From Turritopsis dohrnii (lineage: Eukaryota > Cnidaria > Hydrozoa > Anthoathecata > Oceaniidae), in NCBI GenBank assembly GCA_027922465.2, contig BQMF02000277.1, positions 186,001 to 250,000 of the forward strand: 64,000 bases of DNA. The letters run 5' to 3'. Made by a program: the position numbers and the translations under genes. How positions within the stretch are numbered: the first letter of the stretch is position 1; each line of letters begins with the position of its first letter. The notes beneath the pieces were generated by a model that saw nothing but the letters and a program-made list of their open reading frames with translations, ran no database searches and was not told the DNA's origin. This document shows, one piece after another, positions 23,319 through 34,560 of the stretch.

Positions 23319-24612
23319 GTGGGAAGTCAGAATGAGATATCTTGTCGCTCCATGATATATGTTAGTCGGGACGTTAAATGCTTTTATTTGTCATACAACT
23401 CTATGCTTCAGCTTGGGATAATAAACCGAGACTTCCCAGCTGTTGGGACATTCTCAACCAATTTAACAATCAGAAGTGCATCCGCAGACCCTCAGGCTAA
23501 CACAACCCTGCCTGTAGGATCCATCTGTGGTGCATCTAAAGATGACGGGGGCATATGTGACTGTCCGAGAAGAACTGTGCCACCAGTCCGCCCTGATGAA
23601 CTACCCTTCCCCTGCACCCCTGAGAACCGTGCTCGAATGCAAGATTGGCTTCTTGATCGCTATGGGAGCTCTACATTCAACACCTACCCTCATCAGCAAC
23701 TTCTTCGTATGGATGGTCCACCTGTTGAGATCCACATCAAAGATGATGCTGTCCCTGTTGCCCACCACAAAGCGACACCTGTGCCAATCCACTGGAGGGA
23801 TAAAGTATACGCTGACATTGCTTGTGATGTTGCACTCAACGTGATTGAACCGGTACCACTTGGAGAACCTTCTGACTGGTGCCATCACATGGTCGTGGCA
23901 AGAAAGCATGACGGCTCACCTGGTAGAACTGTCGATTTGTCTCCATTGAACAAATTTTGTAAAAGAGAGACTCACAACCCTGAACAGCCGTCCCACATTG
24001 TCCGTCGTGTTCCTCGTGATACCTGGAAAACTGTGATAGACGCTTGGAATGGATATCACAGCCTTCCCCTACGTGAATCCGATCACCATCGGTAGATATC
24101 GTTACAAACGTGCACCGCAAGGCTTCTTGTCCTCCGGTGACGGTTACAACAGGCGTTTCGACACCATCCTAGCAGACTTCAACCGTAAAGAACGCATTGT
24201 CGACGACACCCTTCACTATGATACTGACTTAACTGAACATTGGTGGAGAACTATTGATTTATTGACTCTCATTGGAAACTCAGGTGCTGTTGTTAATCCT
24301 GAGAAATTCCAATTTGTACAAAAAGAGGTCGATTTTGCTGGCTTTCGTATTACGCCAGACAGAGTTGAACCTCTCCCAAAATATTTCAATGCTATTCGTA
24401 ATTTCTCAAGACCATCATCGACCACAGACATTCAAAGCTGGTTTGGTCTAGTGAATCATGTGTGCAACTATGCACAACACTGAAACCATATGGAACTGTG
24501 GCGAAAATTCCTCTCGACACGAACGCCGTTTGAATGGAACGAGGAGCTAGGTGCAGCTTTCGAATCGTCAAAACAAGCAATCATTGATGCGATCAAGGAG
24601 GGTGTAGAAATC
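23319..24612 (+). pseudogene. Gypsy protease-RT region, frameshift and stop
   Basis: The frame 23,319-24,095 has the pre-RT linker (PENRARMQDWLLDRYG) and RT start (GEPSDWCHHMVVARKHDGS, VDLSPLN). It shifts by one frame near 24,075 into 24,049-24,483, which has the APQGFLSSGD block, the catalytic VDDTLHYD at about 24,200, and GFRITPDRVEP. A TGA at 24,481 interrupts the frame before the RNase H connection (MELWRKFLSTRTPFEWNEE). The order and spacing are those of Ty3/Gypsy pol. At about 24,612 the frame is broken by an insertion. Confidence 0.88.
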
Positions 24613-25730
24613 AGGCACTTCTGTGAGAAAAAACTCTCGCGGCGGTACTTCGCACGCGCAAACTTGATTTTACTGATTTGCGCATTCGATTTTAAATTCC
24701 ATGAAATAGTATTTTTCTTAACTTTACAGTGCTTAATCAGACGAAGTTCTTGGGGTGCTCAGATTGAATTATACAATTGAATTTAGCTTACTCAGCAGAT
24801 TCAATGAGTTTGTTTACAATGAGTGAAGTCGCGGGGATACGATTTAACTAGTGAACCCCAAACACTAGAGACTGATTGCCGTTTATCTTTGCACTTCATA
24901 AAATAAATTTAAAGTTAAGTGTCCTGTATAAAAATATGATAACAATAGTTGTGGTGACGAAAAACGAAAGATTAACGATGTTCAATTGAACGAAGAAGAA
25001 GAAGAAGAAAGTGACTCTTGTGTGCTTGTTTGTTACATTATTTAAAGTCGATTACAGATTAGGTCGTCTCTGATTTCGATATAGACTTTTAAGATATTGT
25101 TTTGTAAATTCTTCAAGCTGTTATCAAGAATGTGTTTTTCGTTTTTGCTATCTTTTAGCTTTGGTCGACAAAACTCAAAAATTTTGTTTTGTTGACTTTG
25201 AGGATAGTACTCCACCGTACAGATTATACAGTTGTTGTATTTTGTTAATAATAAAGTTCTTTACAAATGAAAATGTGCCTAAAATAAGTAAGCAAAAATG
25301 TAATGTACATTACCCGTTAATCTATTTAAATTCCTTTCAAAAACTTTGACGTCATTGTAATGACCAGCTGAAATCTCATAATAACAAACGTCTTAGAAGA
25401 GTTTCACTGACCAAACATTTTATAAGCCACTTTATTGAAATTACATCACAGAAAGGGTGGCCATTTACTTGTTAAAGGCGGTTTTCCACTAGAAGAAGAA
25501 TGTCGATGAGGAAAGATCTTCTGCAATTTGATTGGCGCAGTAATATTCTCTCGGTTTGGTGAACCAATGAGATTGCAAAGAAATTTTTCAACGCAACATT
25601 ATTCGCCTAGTGGAAAACCGCCTTAATGATACTTGCGTGCGCGAAGCACGTATTGCCTATGCAAGATTAGAAAATTATAAATTCAGATCAAAAGAAGAAT
25701 TGTTACTTGTCATAAAAATAAGAGAAATCT
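24613..25730. other. Insertion splitting the Gypsy RNase H domain
   Basis: Gypsy coding sequence stops after KEGVEI (24,612) and resumes with FDLGRPTSLRTDW (about 25,731). AGAAATC occurs at both borders, consistent with a target-site duplication of about 7 bp. No inverted ends or coding domain are clear in the inserted 1.1 kb. A small GAAGAA microsatellite lies near 24,990, and the MITE at 25,476 sits inside. Confidence 0.55.
25476..25623. mobile_element. 148-bp MITE with TAA target site
   Basis: The ends AGGCGGTTTTCCACTAG and CTAGTGGAAAACCGCCT are perfect inverted repeats of 17 bp flanked by TAA on both sides (TTAA on the left). The interior shows no coding sequence. A 3-bp TWA target suggests the PIF/Harbinger group, and a TTAA target cannot be fully excluded. 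Confidence 0.8.
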
Positions 25731-26041
25731 TCGATCTTGGACGTCCGACTAGTCTTCGTACCGACTGGTCAAAGGACGGGATCGGCTCTTGCTTCAGAAA
25801 CATTGCTCATGTGAAAACACTAACCCAGACTGTTGCCCTGGTGGCTGGCGCATCACATTGGCTAGTTCACGATTCCTCAAGCCCACTGAAAAACATTACG
25901 TTGCAATTGAGGGTGAGTAAATTCTTCACTCTCGGCTGTCCCGATTTGACTGTCATCACCGATCATAAACCTCATGTAAAAATATATGGAGACAAGAAGC
26001 TCGAAGAAATCAGAAACACAAGACTCGCCTGCTTAAAGTAA
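25731..26041 (+). pseudogene. Gypsy RNase H, second half
   Basis: Starts FDLGRPTSLRTDWSKDGIGS and includes VITDHKPHVKIYGDKKL, conserved Ty3/Gypsy RNase H segments. It ends at a stop at 26,041 before the integrase. It is separated from the first half of the domain by the 1.1-kb insertion. Confidence 0.8.
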
Positions 26042-26107
26042 AGGACACTACCCTGGTATTTCAAAATCATTCATCTCCCAGGGAAGGTCTTCCCTGGGAT
26101 CCAGCTT

Positions 26108-26928
26108 GTGATGCTACCTCCCGCTACCCTGCATCTACATGACGATCAAGATGACATCACTGAATCTTTGGTACTTGCCTCTATCCTATGTCAGACCAAC
26201 AATGTCACCTCAATCACGTGGGAGCGGCTTGTTGAAGAAACCCAGAAAGATGATTCACTGAAGTCGCTGATCAGAGCCATTCACGCTGGGTTTCCACCAG
26301 AGAGTCGCAACTCCCTTGCAATATCACAGTTTTGGCAGTACCGTGAAAGTCTCCATGTATCCGACGGTGTTATCATTTACGACGATCGTGTTGTTGTCCC
26401 AGCATCTCTTTGTAAGGCCGTCCTAGAAGCCCTGCATGCTGCCCATCAAGGTGTGTCAATGATGGGATCTCGTGCTCGAGCCATCCTTTTCTGGCCCAGA
26501 ATGACAGCTGACATCGAGCGAGTACGAAAAAACTGTCGAGAATGTATTGTCAATGCCCCTTCACAGCCGACTGCAACTGTTGTACCCTCTCCACCGCCTT
26601 CAACACCATTCGAGAAGGTATTTGCCGACTTCTTTGAAATCGATGGCCAACACTACCTTGTGGCTGGTGATCGTTTGTCTTCTTGGTGTGATGTTTTCAC
26701 CTTCCCTCATGGATCGCCACATCGCTGCTGGATTGATGTTTGTCTTCACAATTACTTTGCCCGCTTTGGTGTACCTGAAAAGATAAGAACAGATGGTGAA
26801 CCTGAGTTCGTTGCCTCCGCCACAGAGAAATTCCTCAAGCACTGGGGTGTATCTCACAGATTGTCCTCGGCATACTACCCACAATCAAATGGACGTGCTG
26901 AGGTAGCGGTCAAAACTACCAAACTACC
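26108..26928 (+). pseudogene. Gypsy integrase, catalytic core
   Basis: An HHCC zinc-binding segment is visible (HAAHQG ... NCRECIV, about 26,440-26,550). The catalytic triad follows: D in FADFFEIDG (about 26,630), D in RTDGEPEF (about 26,790), and E in NGRAEVAVK (about 26,900). Homology stops abruptly after VAVKTTK at about 26,928, where the sequence turns into the reverse strand of the integrase C-terminal part. Confidence 0.88.
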
Positions 26929-26958
26929 TTCGTACAAACACCGGTCCTTCGGGATCAC

Positions 26959-27480
26959 TTATGGTTGCTGTCCCGTTGGGATGGGGGACATAACCGGGTT
27001 GGGTGTTGATGGAATGACCGCAGGTGGCGCAGATTCACTTTGAGGTAGATCGTCTGGTGGGTTGTCGTTGAGAGAAAGGATCTCCAGTGGTACAGATACT
27101 GTTGGTTGCGACGAAGGAGTCACTGTTGATGGACCAGGTGAATGTGGTGGCACAGATGGGTGAATCAACGTTGAACGTGTTGGCTTTGGTGCTGGTAACG
27201 ACGGTGGAGTTGATTCGTGATCAGGACGACGACCAGCAGGTGAAAAACAACGAAGATGCTTGCGATTGCGTCTTGTGACTCGACCAGATCCATTAACTTT
27301 CACTGTGTAGCTCTCGAATCCATGGGCCTCAATTACTGTTCCAGAGCGATCCCAATGTTTGGGGTAGTTGCCTGACTGGTTCTGGATGAAGCAACGATCA
27401 CCAGGTTGAAGAGGTGGAAGATTAACAGTTTTGTCATCAAGTTTCTCGATGCAGTGGAAGAAACGATGACTTTTGTCCAC
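26959..27480 (-). pseudogene. Gypsy integrase C-terminal part, inverted
   Basis: The minus-strand frame has LPPLQPGDRCFIQNQSGNYP, then VTRRNRKHLRCF and a proline-rich tail, matching the region that follows the integrase core in this kind of Gypsy element. It is inverted relative to the rest of the element, and the 100 or so residues normally between core and tail are missing. The junction is at about 26,930-26,958. Confidence 0.8.
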
Positions 27481-27716
27481 GTGCGAAGCGTTTCAATTAG
27501 TCGATGAGGACCATGATTCGGATGAAGACATTGTAGTCTAGGGCTTTTTACGTGAAAAAAAAATGTTATAGAATTAAACTATGATTGTCAGTCTCATGTT
27601 CTCTTTGTTTCCTGAGATCTTAAAAACAGAAATTTGAGATTTTGAAAAGAGCGCCGCACCTAAAAACACAAAAATTAAAAGAGCGCTGCGGCGCCTATTA
27701 GAGGAAATACGGTAAT

Positions 27717-28296
27717 CTAAAAACTGTGGACATGTTATACTATGTAATATATTTAATATGTTGTATAAATGTAAAAATCATGTTGCAAACATCTTATTTC
27801 CGTGATTGCCAATTTGAAGGTTCCAAGTATGGTGTTTAAACTTAATTACTTCAGGGTGTGAATTACTATAATAAATTCACATGGAAAAAAACTTCCTCTG
27901 TTCAGTTTTTCTAAAGTTAAATTTTTGCCAGCAGTCAAAACAACACTAAACAAGTTCTTGATTTTCAATAAAACTTTTCATAACCAATTTCATGGCATCT
28001 GTTTAGACAAGACGAGGAAAAAATGATGGAATGTTAGATACTGACTTATTAATATGATTATAAGATAAAAAATGAAAGATCAAAAAAAATCAAAGGCAAT
28101 TTTGATGAACATTGAAAAAATTTCATTGAACCAATAAAAACATAACCTGTGGTTTATTTTCAATCAATTATGGTATAACAACTATCAATTCTTCTTCTGT
28201 GAAAAGTATTTTAACAAATGAAAATCCCATAAAATCATACTAAACGAGGTTTTGTTTTGTTTGCTTCAACAACCATGATATGTAATTGATAAATTA
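27717..28296. other. AT-rich intronic or intergenic sequence
   Basis: No gene or repeat recognised. It lies between the composite element and the Helitron-like repeat. Confidence 0.4.
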
Positions 28297-28700
28297 GCCG
28301 CCCATGTTCAGCCTGCGTTGAATTCACGAAAAATAAAATTAAGGAATTAGCAATAATAAGTGTACCCATGTTGTAGAGCTATGGGATCGCTTTGCTATGA
28401 CCAACCGTTACGAAGATATCTTCGATCAAAAGTTTTGATGACGTCATAGACCCGTCCCCACAAAAAATTAGACCCCAATTTTTCATCAGCCCATCGCCTG
28501 TATCGCGGACCCCAAAAACGTCAGTTATCCCTATTGGTTACCGAGATAATTTTCCCTAAACGTCACGTTCTATTTGGGTCTCAATGGAATGGCTTCACAC
28601 TGACATCGCGTAAAAAATAAGAAATGATTTCTCTCGCAGCTCACCTACTGTCGCTCGCCGCCCATGTTCAGCCTGCGTTTATGTCACCTCCTGCTCCAGG
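28297..28700 (-). mobile_element. Helitron-like fragments
   Basis: 28,380-28,650 is copy 2 of the repeat also at 6,800 and 50,258. It is flanked by a duplicated block GCCGCCCATGTTCAGCCTGC at about 28,299 and 28,660. That block resembles the sequence next to the 3' hairpin of the Helitron at 51,858 (GCTCGCCGCCCATGTCCACC). I read this as a truncated Helitron-like copy with the 3' end of a second copy beside it, both on the minus strand. Exact ends are not preserved. Confidence 0.45.
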
Positions 28701-29211
28701 AGCACTTAAAACCAGCGATAAGTGAGGGGCGTATAATGGGAGAACTGAGGTTCAATTCTAATGGTTTTCACTTCCTTTGCTGCTGGCTTTATCGCTTAAT
28801 AAAGCTCGTTTGCACAAGAAGACAAATACGTTCCTGGTGTTTCAAATCTTGCATGTTCTTAACTCAGTCGTTCATTGTCGCGGTCACATTTAAAATGTCA
28901 GCAAACTTTCTTGCTTTACTTAATGCATTCCGAACGTGAATTTCACGTGGTTTTTATTTAGGATTTTAAACCAAATATCAGTTTAAACAATGGTTCCAAA
29001 AAACTGTACTTCATGATGTGCTATTTATTTACTTTTTATAACCAATCGATGTGACAATTGATAATGAATACATTGTTATTAACGCATAGCTAGCATGAAT
29101 AGGAAGCAACAACACAAATTTTGAAAAATATTCAAAGAATATTGAAAATTAGAATCTGTACATTGGTACATTTGATATCACATTTCACCATTTTCTGAAA
29201 TTTTGAAATAG

Positions 29212-30820
29212 TAACCGACCACCACTGGCTTGTCGCATAGTTTGGTATAAAATCATTAGAGGCAGATACTCTGTAAGAAAGTAAGTTTTGTGTGAATTTT
29301 CAAAGAACATTTTCACATAAAAAATTTAACATTTTGTAGTACAGAAAGTAACCTTTGGCCTGGTACTAGAGCACAAGTAGGTTCGTGAGCTTTAGACAGA
29401 ACAATATCAATATCTGGAAGGTTTGCTGGCTTGGATGTGGAAATAGGAGCAAATTGAAATTTCAAAAGGAAATCTCTATCATATTGAAGTTTTTCTTCAT
29501 CATTCGATAAAGGCATATCTAAATCAAAGGAAAACATGCAATACAAGATACAAAATCATTTAACTGTCACTGTGCAATGGAACACGAAGTTAACATGTCA
29601 ATTAACAACTTGCAACTGTTGGTGATTTGAAACATTAACACACCTTCTGACTTGATAATTTTTGTTTCTGCTGTCTTAGGGATTACTTCTGGTTCTTCAA
29701 TATCAGCATTTGTGATTACTTCTTTTTCAATACTTTCTTCCTGAAATGGTTGCATGTCAGATTAAGAAAGAAATTAGAAACAGGTAAAAATTGGCCTTAA
29801 ACAAATTTATGCAGTATGACTTTACCACATTACTATGAATCGTTATTAATTAAATATGTTACTTAGAATTATGAATTAAATATTTTACTAAGAAAATAGG
29901 AAATAAAGTCTAACTAAATTGGTAACAAAACCAGAAAATGAGAAACTCACATCCATGTTTCTCTGATCTTCAGTGAGTTCCTTTGCTTTTTCTGATGGCC
30001 TCACCCAAGCATTTTCAGATTTCTTCAACTCAACCTTCTCAAACATTGGAGCTTGCAGTACTTTGGTTGGGCGAACATTTCCAGGCTTACGTGATTTTCC
30101 ACCGCCAGATGAACGACCACCACTGGCTTGTCACATAAAGTTTGGCATAAAATCATTAGAGGCAGATACTCTATAAGAAAGTAAGTTTTGTGTGAATTTT
30201 CAAAGAACATTTTCACATAAAAAATGTAACATTTTGTAGTACAGAAAGTAACCTTTGGCCTGGTACTAGAGCACGAGTAGGTTCGTGAGCTTTAGACAGA
30301 ACAATATCAATATCTGGAAGGTTTGCTGGCTTGGATGTGCAAATAGGAGCAAATTGAAATTTCAAAAGGAAATCTCTATCATATTGAAGTTTTTCTTTAT
30401 CATTTGATAAAGGCATATCTAAATCAAAGAAAAACATTCAATACAAGATACAAAATCATTTAACTGTCACCGTGCAATGGAACACGAAGCTAACATGTCA
30501 ATTAATAACTTGTAACTGTTGGTGATTTGAAACATTAACACACCTTCTGATTTGATAATTTTTGTTTCTGCTGTCTTAGGGATTACTTCTGGTTCTTCAA
30601 TATCAGCATTTGTGATTACTTCTTTTTCAATACTTTCTTCCTGAAATGGTAACATGTCAGATTAAGAAAGAAATTAGAAACAGGTAAAAATTGGCCTTAA
30701 ACAAATTTATGCAGTATGACTTTACCACATTACTATGAATCGTTATTAATTAAATATGTTACTTAGAATTATGAATTAAATATTTTACTAAGAAAATAGG
30801 AAATAAAGTCTAACTAAAAT
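29212..30820 (-). repeat. 900-bp tandem duplication of the eIF4E-binding exons
   Basis: 29,212-29,920 and 30,112-30,820 are nearly identical at a fixed offset of 900 bp, including introns. Examples of differences are GCACAAG versus GCACGAG (T versus R in HEPTxAL) and TTCGATAAAGG versus TTTGATAAAGG. The few differences suggest a recent event. Both copies keep the YDRDFLL codons. Confidence 0.9.
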
Positions 30821-32375
30821 TGATCAATTCTTCGAAAAGAAAGTGTTTGCAGAAAAGAACAATTTGAGTTTTCTGTCAATTTTAATCTTTGATCAATATT
30901 GATCTATTCAATGATGGACAAGTTTGTGATCTTGACCAAAACTTTCCAGACACATGTATAGTTGAATACATCTGCAGGTTCGAATGTAATCTTTAATAGG
31001 AAATTTCTAAGCATATAGTCCATGAAAATAAAAAAGGCCTCCAAGATAATAAGTCGCATAAATTACATAGAGAAAGGAAAGGATTATTTCAGCAATACCA
31101 ACATTTCTTTTTAGATTTGATGCAACTAAATCCGTGACACGAGGAAAGGATAAGGATTTCTTAGCAATACCAAGCAACATCAGTGACTTAGGTACTGGAA
31201 TGGGGTCTTGTTAATGAGTACTCTTTGAAAGCGATTCAGCAATTCAACCTCTGAAGATATATTTTCGCTCAATTACATTTAAATTTAACATAAAAAAGAA
31301 TAAATAAGAAATGAAACTGGCCAAGTACTTTTTGACAAAAGTTGTTTTTTTTTAAGTTTACATAAAAAAATCTGACAGTGTATTTTTAGAACTCAAGCAG
31401 AAAGTTTTTTGTAAAAGTATTGTACAAGATTTTCACACATGATTATTCTATCAAGGAATTACTGATTTATATCTTTTTATTAAATCTGTTTTGTTCTAAA
31501 AATGCTGTTATTAATTAGTAAATAAAAATGCACTACACAAACATATCCTTCAATGCTTGACATGTACCAACTCATAGACAATAAGAGTTATCTTACTTGA
31601 TATAATGTAAGTTTGTACTTACGAAAAGCTTTGTATGATTTTAACATGTGCTTTTAATAAAATTATCATAGACAAAAGTTTTCTATTTTCGAGAAAACAG
31701 ATAAATGATTAGTAACTATTAAACATAGTTAAATATGACCTCCCCAAATAAATATACGCTCTCACTTATAGCATATGAAGCATCTCAAAATACAGTTAAT
31801 CTCAACATACAAACCTTTTTTTCCCAAGTTTCATCTTCGGGTGATTTTTCGGGTTTTGTGGGCTTAGGTTGTTCTTTGACTACTGGTTCTTCTACAGGTT
31901 TATCAGTGAATGCACTTAACAAGACATCTTCTTTGTCTTCCAATTCTTTGAACCGATTCTTAGCTTTATTCTTCGTTGTAACTGATTAAAATTCCAAATA
32001 ACAGATGCATTTATTGGGGCAAAACAATATAATATTACATAAGGACTACTTCAAGTGTAAACTGACAAAGGATTGATATAAAAGAACAAGGAACATAAAC
32101 AGGAATTAAAAAAACTAAATGAATAAAGAGTGTCAACTGAAAAAAAAATTTTTTAAATTCTTATGATCATATATATCAAAAAGCTAATCTTGAAAAAATA
32201 AGCAACTCACATGTCATCTCACTGTTGTCTGATTTTAGAAATCATATTATATAACATAACACTGAATCTTACTTAATCTTAATGTCAATGAAACTTTTTT
32301 TAAAAAAAATAAGAAATAAGAGGCTCTGGCTTTCAAATGAGTATTTGTTCGTTTGTTAAGATTATAGACATTTTC
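30821..32375. other. Introns of the upstream eIF4G block
   Basis: Apart from the exon at 31,981-31,815 this is AT-rich intron with no recognised element. Confidence 0.5.
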
Positions 32376-32754
32376 CCAAGCTTTCCAATTTAGTCAATGA
32401 AAATAAATATTTACAGAACTATAAATGTTTTCCTTTCCTGATACGGTCATTAGTTTCATAATGATCAATAAAACCACTTTTTAATGACCGATTAGTCAAT
32501 TGTTAAAAATGAGATGGTGTGAACACTGTCTTCACTGAAAATTGCATGGACTCAGAAAACGTTATAAAAGGAATTGTTGATGTGTTTAATCAGTTATTGG
32601 ATGATTGTTGTGATAAAAGTTTTTTGGTTGTCCATTGTTTAGCATTTCTAATTGATCGTTATGAAACTAATGACCGTATCCAGGAAAAAAACCATCTATA
32701 ATTTTTTAAATATTTATTTTTATTGACTAAATTATACATTAAGGGAAAGCTTGG
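32376..32754. repeat. Palindromic MITE-like element
   Basis: The outer ends CCAAGCTTTCCAATTTAGTC and the reverse complement near 32,725-32,754 (GACTAAATTA... GGAAAGCTTGG) form imperfect inverted arms of about 95-100 bp. The arms include GATACGGTCATTAGTTTCAT on the left and ATGAAACTAATGACCGTATC on the right. The 60-codon frame inside (32,519-32,701) has no recognised domain. It lies in an intron of the upstream eIF4G block. Confidence 0.75.
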
Positions 32755-33059
32755 AAACACTGTCCAACACTGTCAGTGATCAAACACAGTGATAGTATTT
32801 TATTACTCAAGGTAGAGAACTACAAAACTACAGGGTGTTTCAAAAAAGTGGCCAAAAAAAGATATTATCACTGTTTTTAAAGTAAATATCCAATTCATTC
32901 TTATAAATTTGTATCAAAGGAATCCTAATCTTTCTGTCTTGCTCATAACGTGTTTTTTGTAGGAAATGGAAAAGAAGAAGAGAAAATCCAAAAAATAAGT
33001 TTGGAAAAACTCATTAATTTTTTAACGATCAATTAAGAGAAAAGTTAACAGCCATATCT

Positions 33060-33600
33060 TTATTGTTTAAAGGTACAATATCTTTTATGCCGCTATGTGA
33101 CATCTGAGTAATTGAAAAGTAACAATCAACATGAAAATCAGACAAGGATATAGAAGGATCAAGATTAGTTTAACATAGACCAAGTAAATCAGGTGTGTGA
33201 GAAGCAAGGAAAGACTCAACAAAAGGAAAGTTATTTCTCAAACCACAAAGGTTTGAGTAGCATAGCAAGAGAGGATATGGAAATTTGGATTTAGGAACTG
33301 TCCTATCTTTACTAAAGTTAGTAGCCATAATGCATAAGAAAAATAAAAAAGGGGGAACCTTGTCATTCATGTAGGAAAATAGGCAGGATCCAGCAAGAGA
33401 AGTCTTGTCCAAGACCCAATACCATAGCAAAAGCAGAGTTAGTGGCCTCAGGAAACGCACTCCTGATGTGAGGCAGCAACACAACAGAACGGAAATGTTA
33501 CAACCGCTGAAAAAGTAGCTTTTTAAATGGTTATAGAGGAAGTTTGGGCTCCTGCACTGCAACCACCTGAATCCGGTACCCTCTATCAATGATGCAAAAT
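33060..33600 (-). pseudogene. LINE 5' fragment (AP-endonuclease start)
   Basis: The minus-strand frame reads SNLCGLRNNFPFVESFLASH, then TPDLLGLC, a stop, and TNLDPSISLSDF. This matches the start of the endonuclease in the LINE at 36,190-39,160 (ICGLRGSFSHLESFLANSSP, ICETNLNPSISSSDF). The remainder of the element is absent and an in-frame stop is present. Confidence 0.8.
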
Positions 33601-34016
33601 CAAAGAAGCAAGAACTTCACTAGCCAGGAAGCAAAACTGAATGAAATGCTGAGAGAAAAAAGAACCAGTAGCTCAACACCCTAGCAAGAAAACAATATGG
33701 ACTACGTGGACCATATCTGCGTCTTACCAACAGGTGAGGAAGGAGCAACTAGGTCTGGCAATACCAAAAGCTACCTACTCCTTATAATTATCATTACTAT
33801 AATAATTATAATTTACTCCTTATAATTTCCTTTTACGTTTACAACTATGCTAATAGATAATATGTATACAGAACCTTTAAATGTTATTGTCAAATATTTC
33901 AAAATGATAATGAATTAAATGGTTTTGTATTGTTTTTCTGATGACGACAACTTTTTGGCTTTTAGTTTACAAAACAGTTCTAGTGTGATGGCAAATTTTA
34001 AGTTAAGATTAGAAAA
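33601..34016. other. No gene seen
   Basis: AT-rich. The first 120 bp may be LINE 5' untranslated sequence (similar style to 39,200-39,420), and nothing else is recognised. Confidence 0.35.
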
Positions 34017-34407
34017 CAAAATTTGCTGACACATGTAGAAATAAAAATGCAGAATGTGCTGAAGTTATTCCATGCAAATTATTTCCACTGAGCACTGAAC
34101 TTAAGCCAGTTTAAGATAAATATATATACAAGTATGTTTTAGGACACTGGTCAAACCCTTATATTTTCTCCCCACAATTCCATGTTTAAAAAAGTTTCAA
34201 AAACAGTTTCAAAAAAATGTCTTAATTAGAAATAAGAGACTTTTGGGTATGAAACTAGAGTCTCCACTTCCAAAATAAGGATTACCTGTGATGTCAGTAT
34301 AAATTAACATGCCAATTAGAACTATTATATAATGATAAATAAATGATATTTATTATATAAAAATGATAAATTGCTATCTAGTACGGCTCTCATGTAAACA
34401 CACTCTA
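34017..34407 (-). mobile_element. Degraded copy of the GAGTGC MITE
   Basis: 34,017-34,065 (TTTGCTGACACATG ... GCAGAATGTGCT) is the reverse complement of about 63,675-63,715. The right end TACGGCTCTCATGTAAACAC at about 34,383-34,407 matches the terminal repeat at 63,421 read in reverse. The left end is lost. Confidence 0.65.
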
Positions 34408-34427
34408 CATGAAAGTCTTAATTAACA

Positions 34428-34560
34428 AAACTAAGAGGCCCATAGGTCATAAGGTCAGCACAAATTGGATGCTTAAAAAATCATAAGAATATAGATTGCA
34501 GAAAAGACACCTGAATTCCTAAAGTACAGCTTGATTAGTATATGTTCGTTCAACCTTCAA
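34428..34560. repeat. Repeat shared with 52,660-52,790
   Basis: AAGAGGCCCATAGG, AAGGTCAGC and the later GCTTGATTAGTAT block also occur at 52,664-52,770 (GAAGAGGCCCATAGG ... AGTTTAATTAGTAT). The Helitron at 51,858 ends right at this block in the second copy. Confidence 0.6.

Larger units (their letters stand above)
21361..27716. mobile_element. Large inverted-terminal-repeat element in the eIF4G locus
   Basis: The left end ATTACCGTATTTCCTCTA (21,361) and right end TAGAGGAAATACGGTAAT (to 27,716) are inverted copies. Similarity continues inward for about 80-90 bp with GCGCTGC and GCCGCACC blocks. TA flanks CCGTATTTCC on both sides, fitting a TA target site. Just inside the right end, on the plus strand, VDEDHDSDEDIVV and a stop (about 27,495-27,540) resemble the acidic tail of pogo-like transposases. 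The rest of the interior is a rearranged Gypsy element, so this is a nested composite. It sits between two blocks of eIF4G exons, all on the minus strand. Confidence 0.65.
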
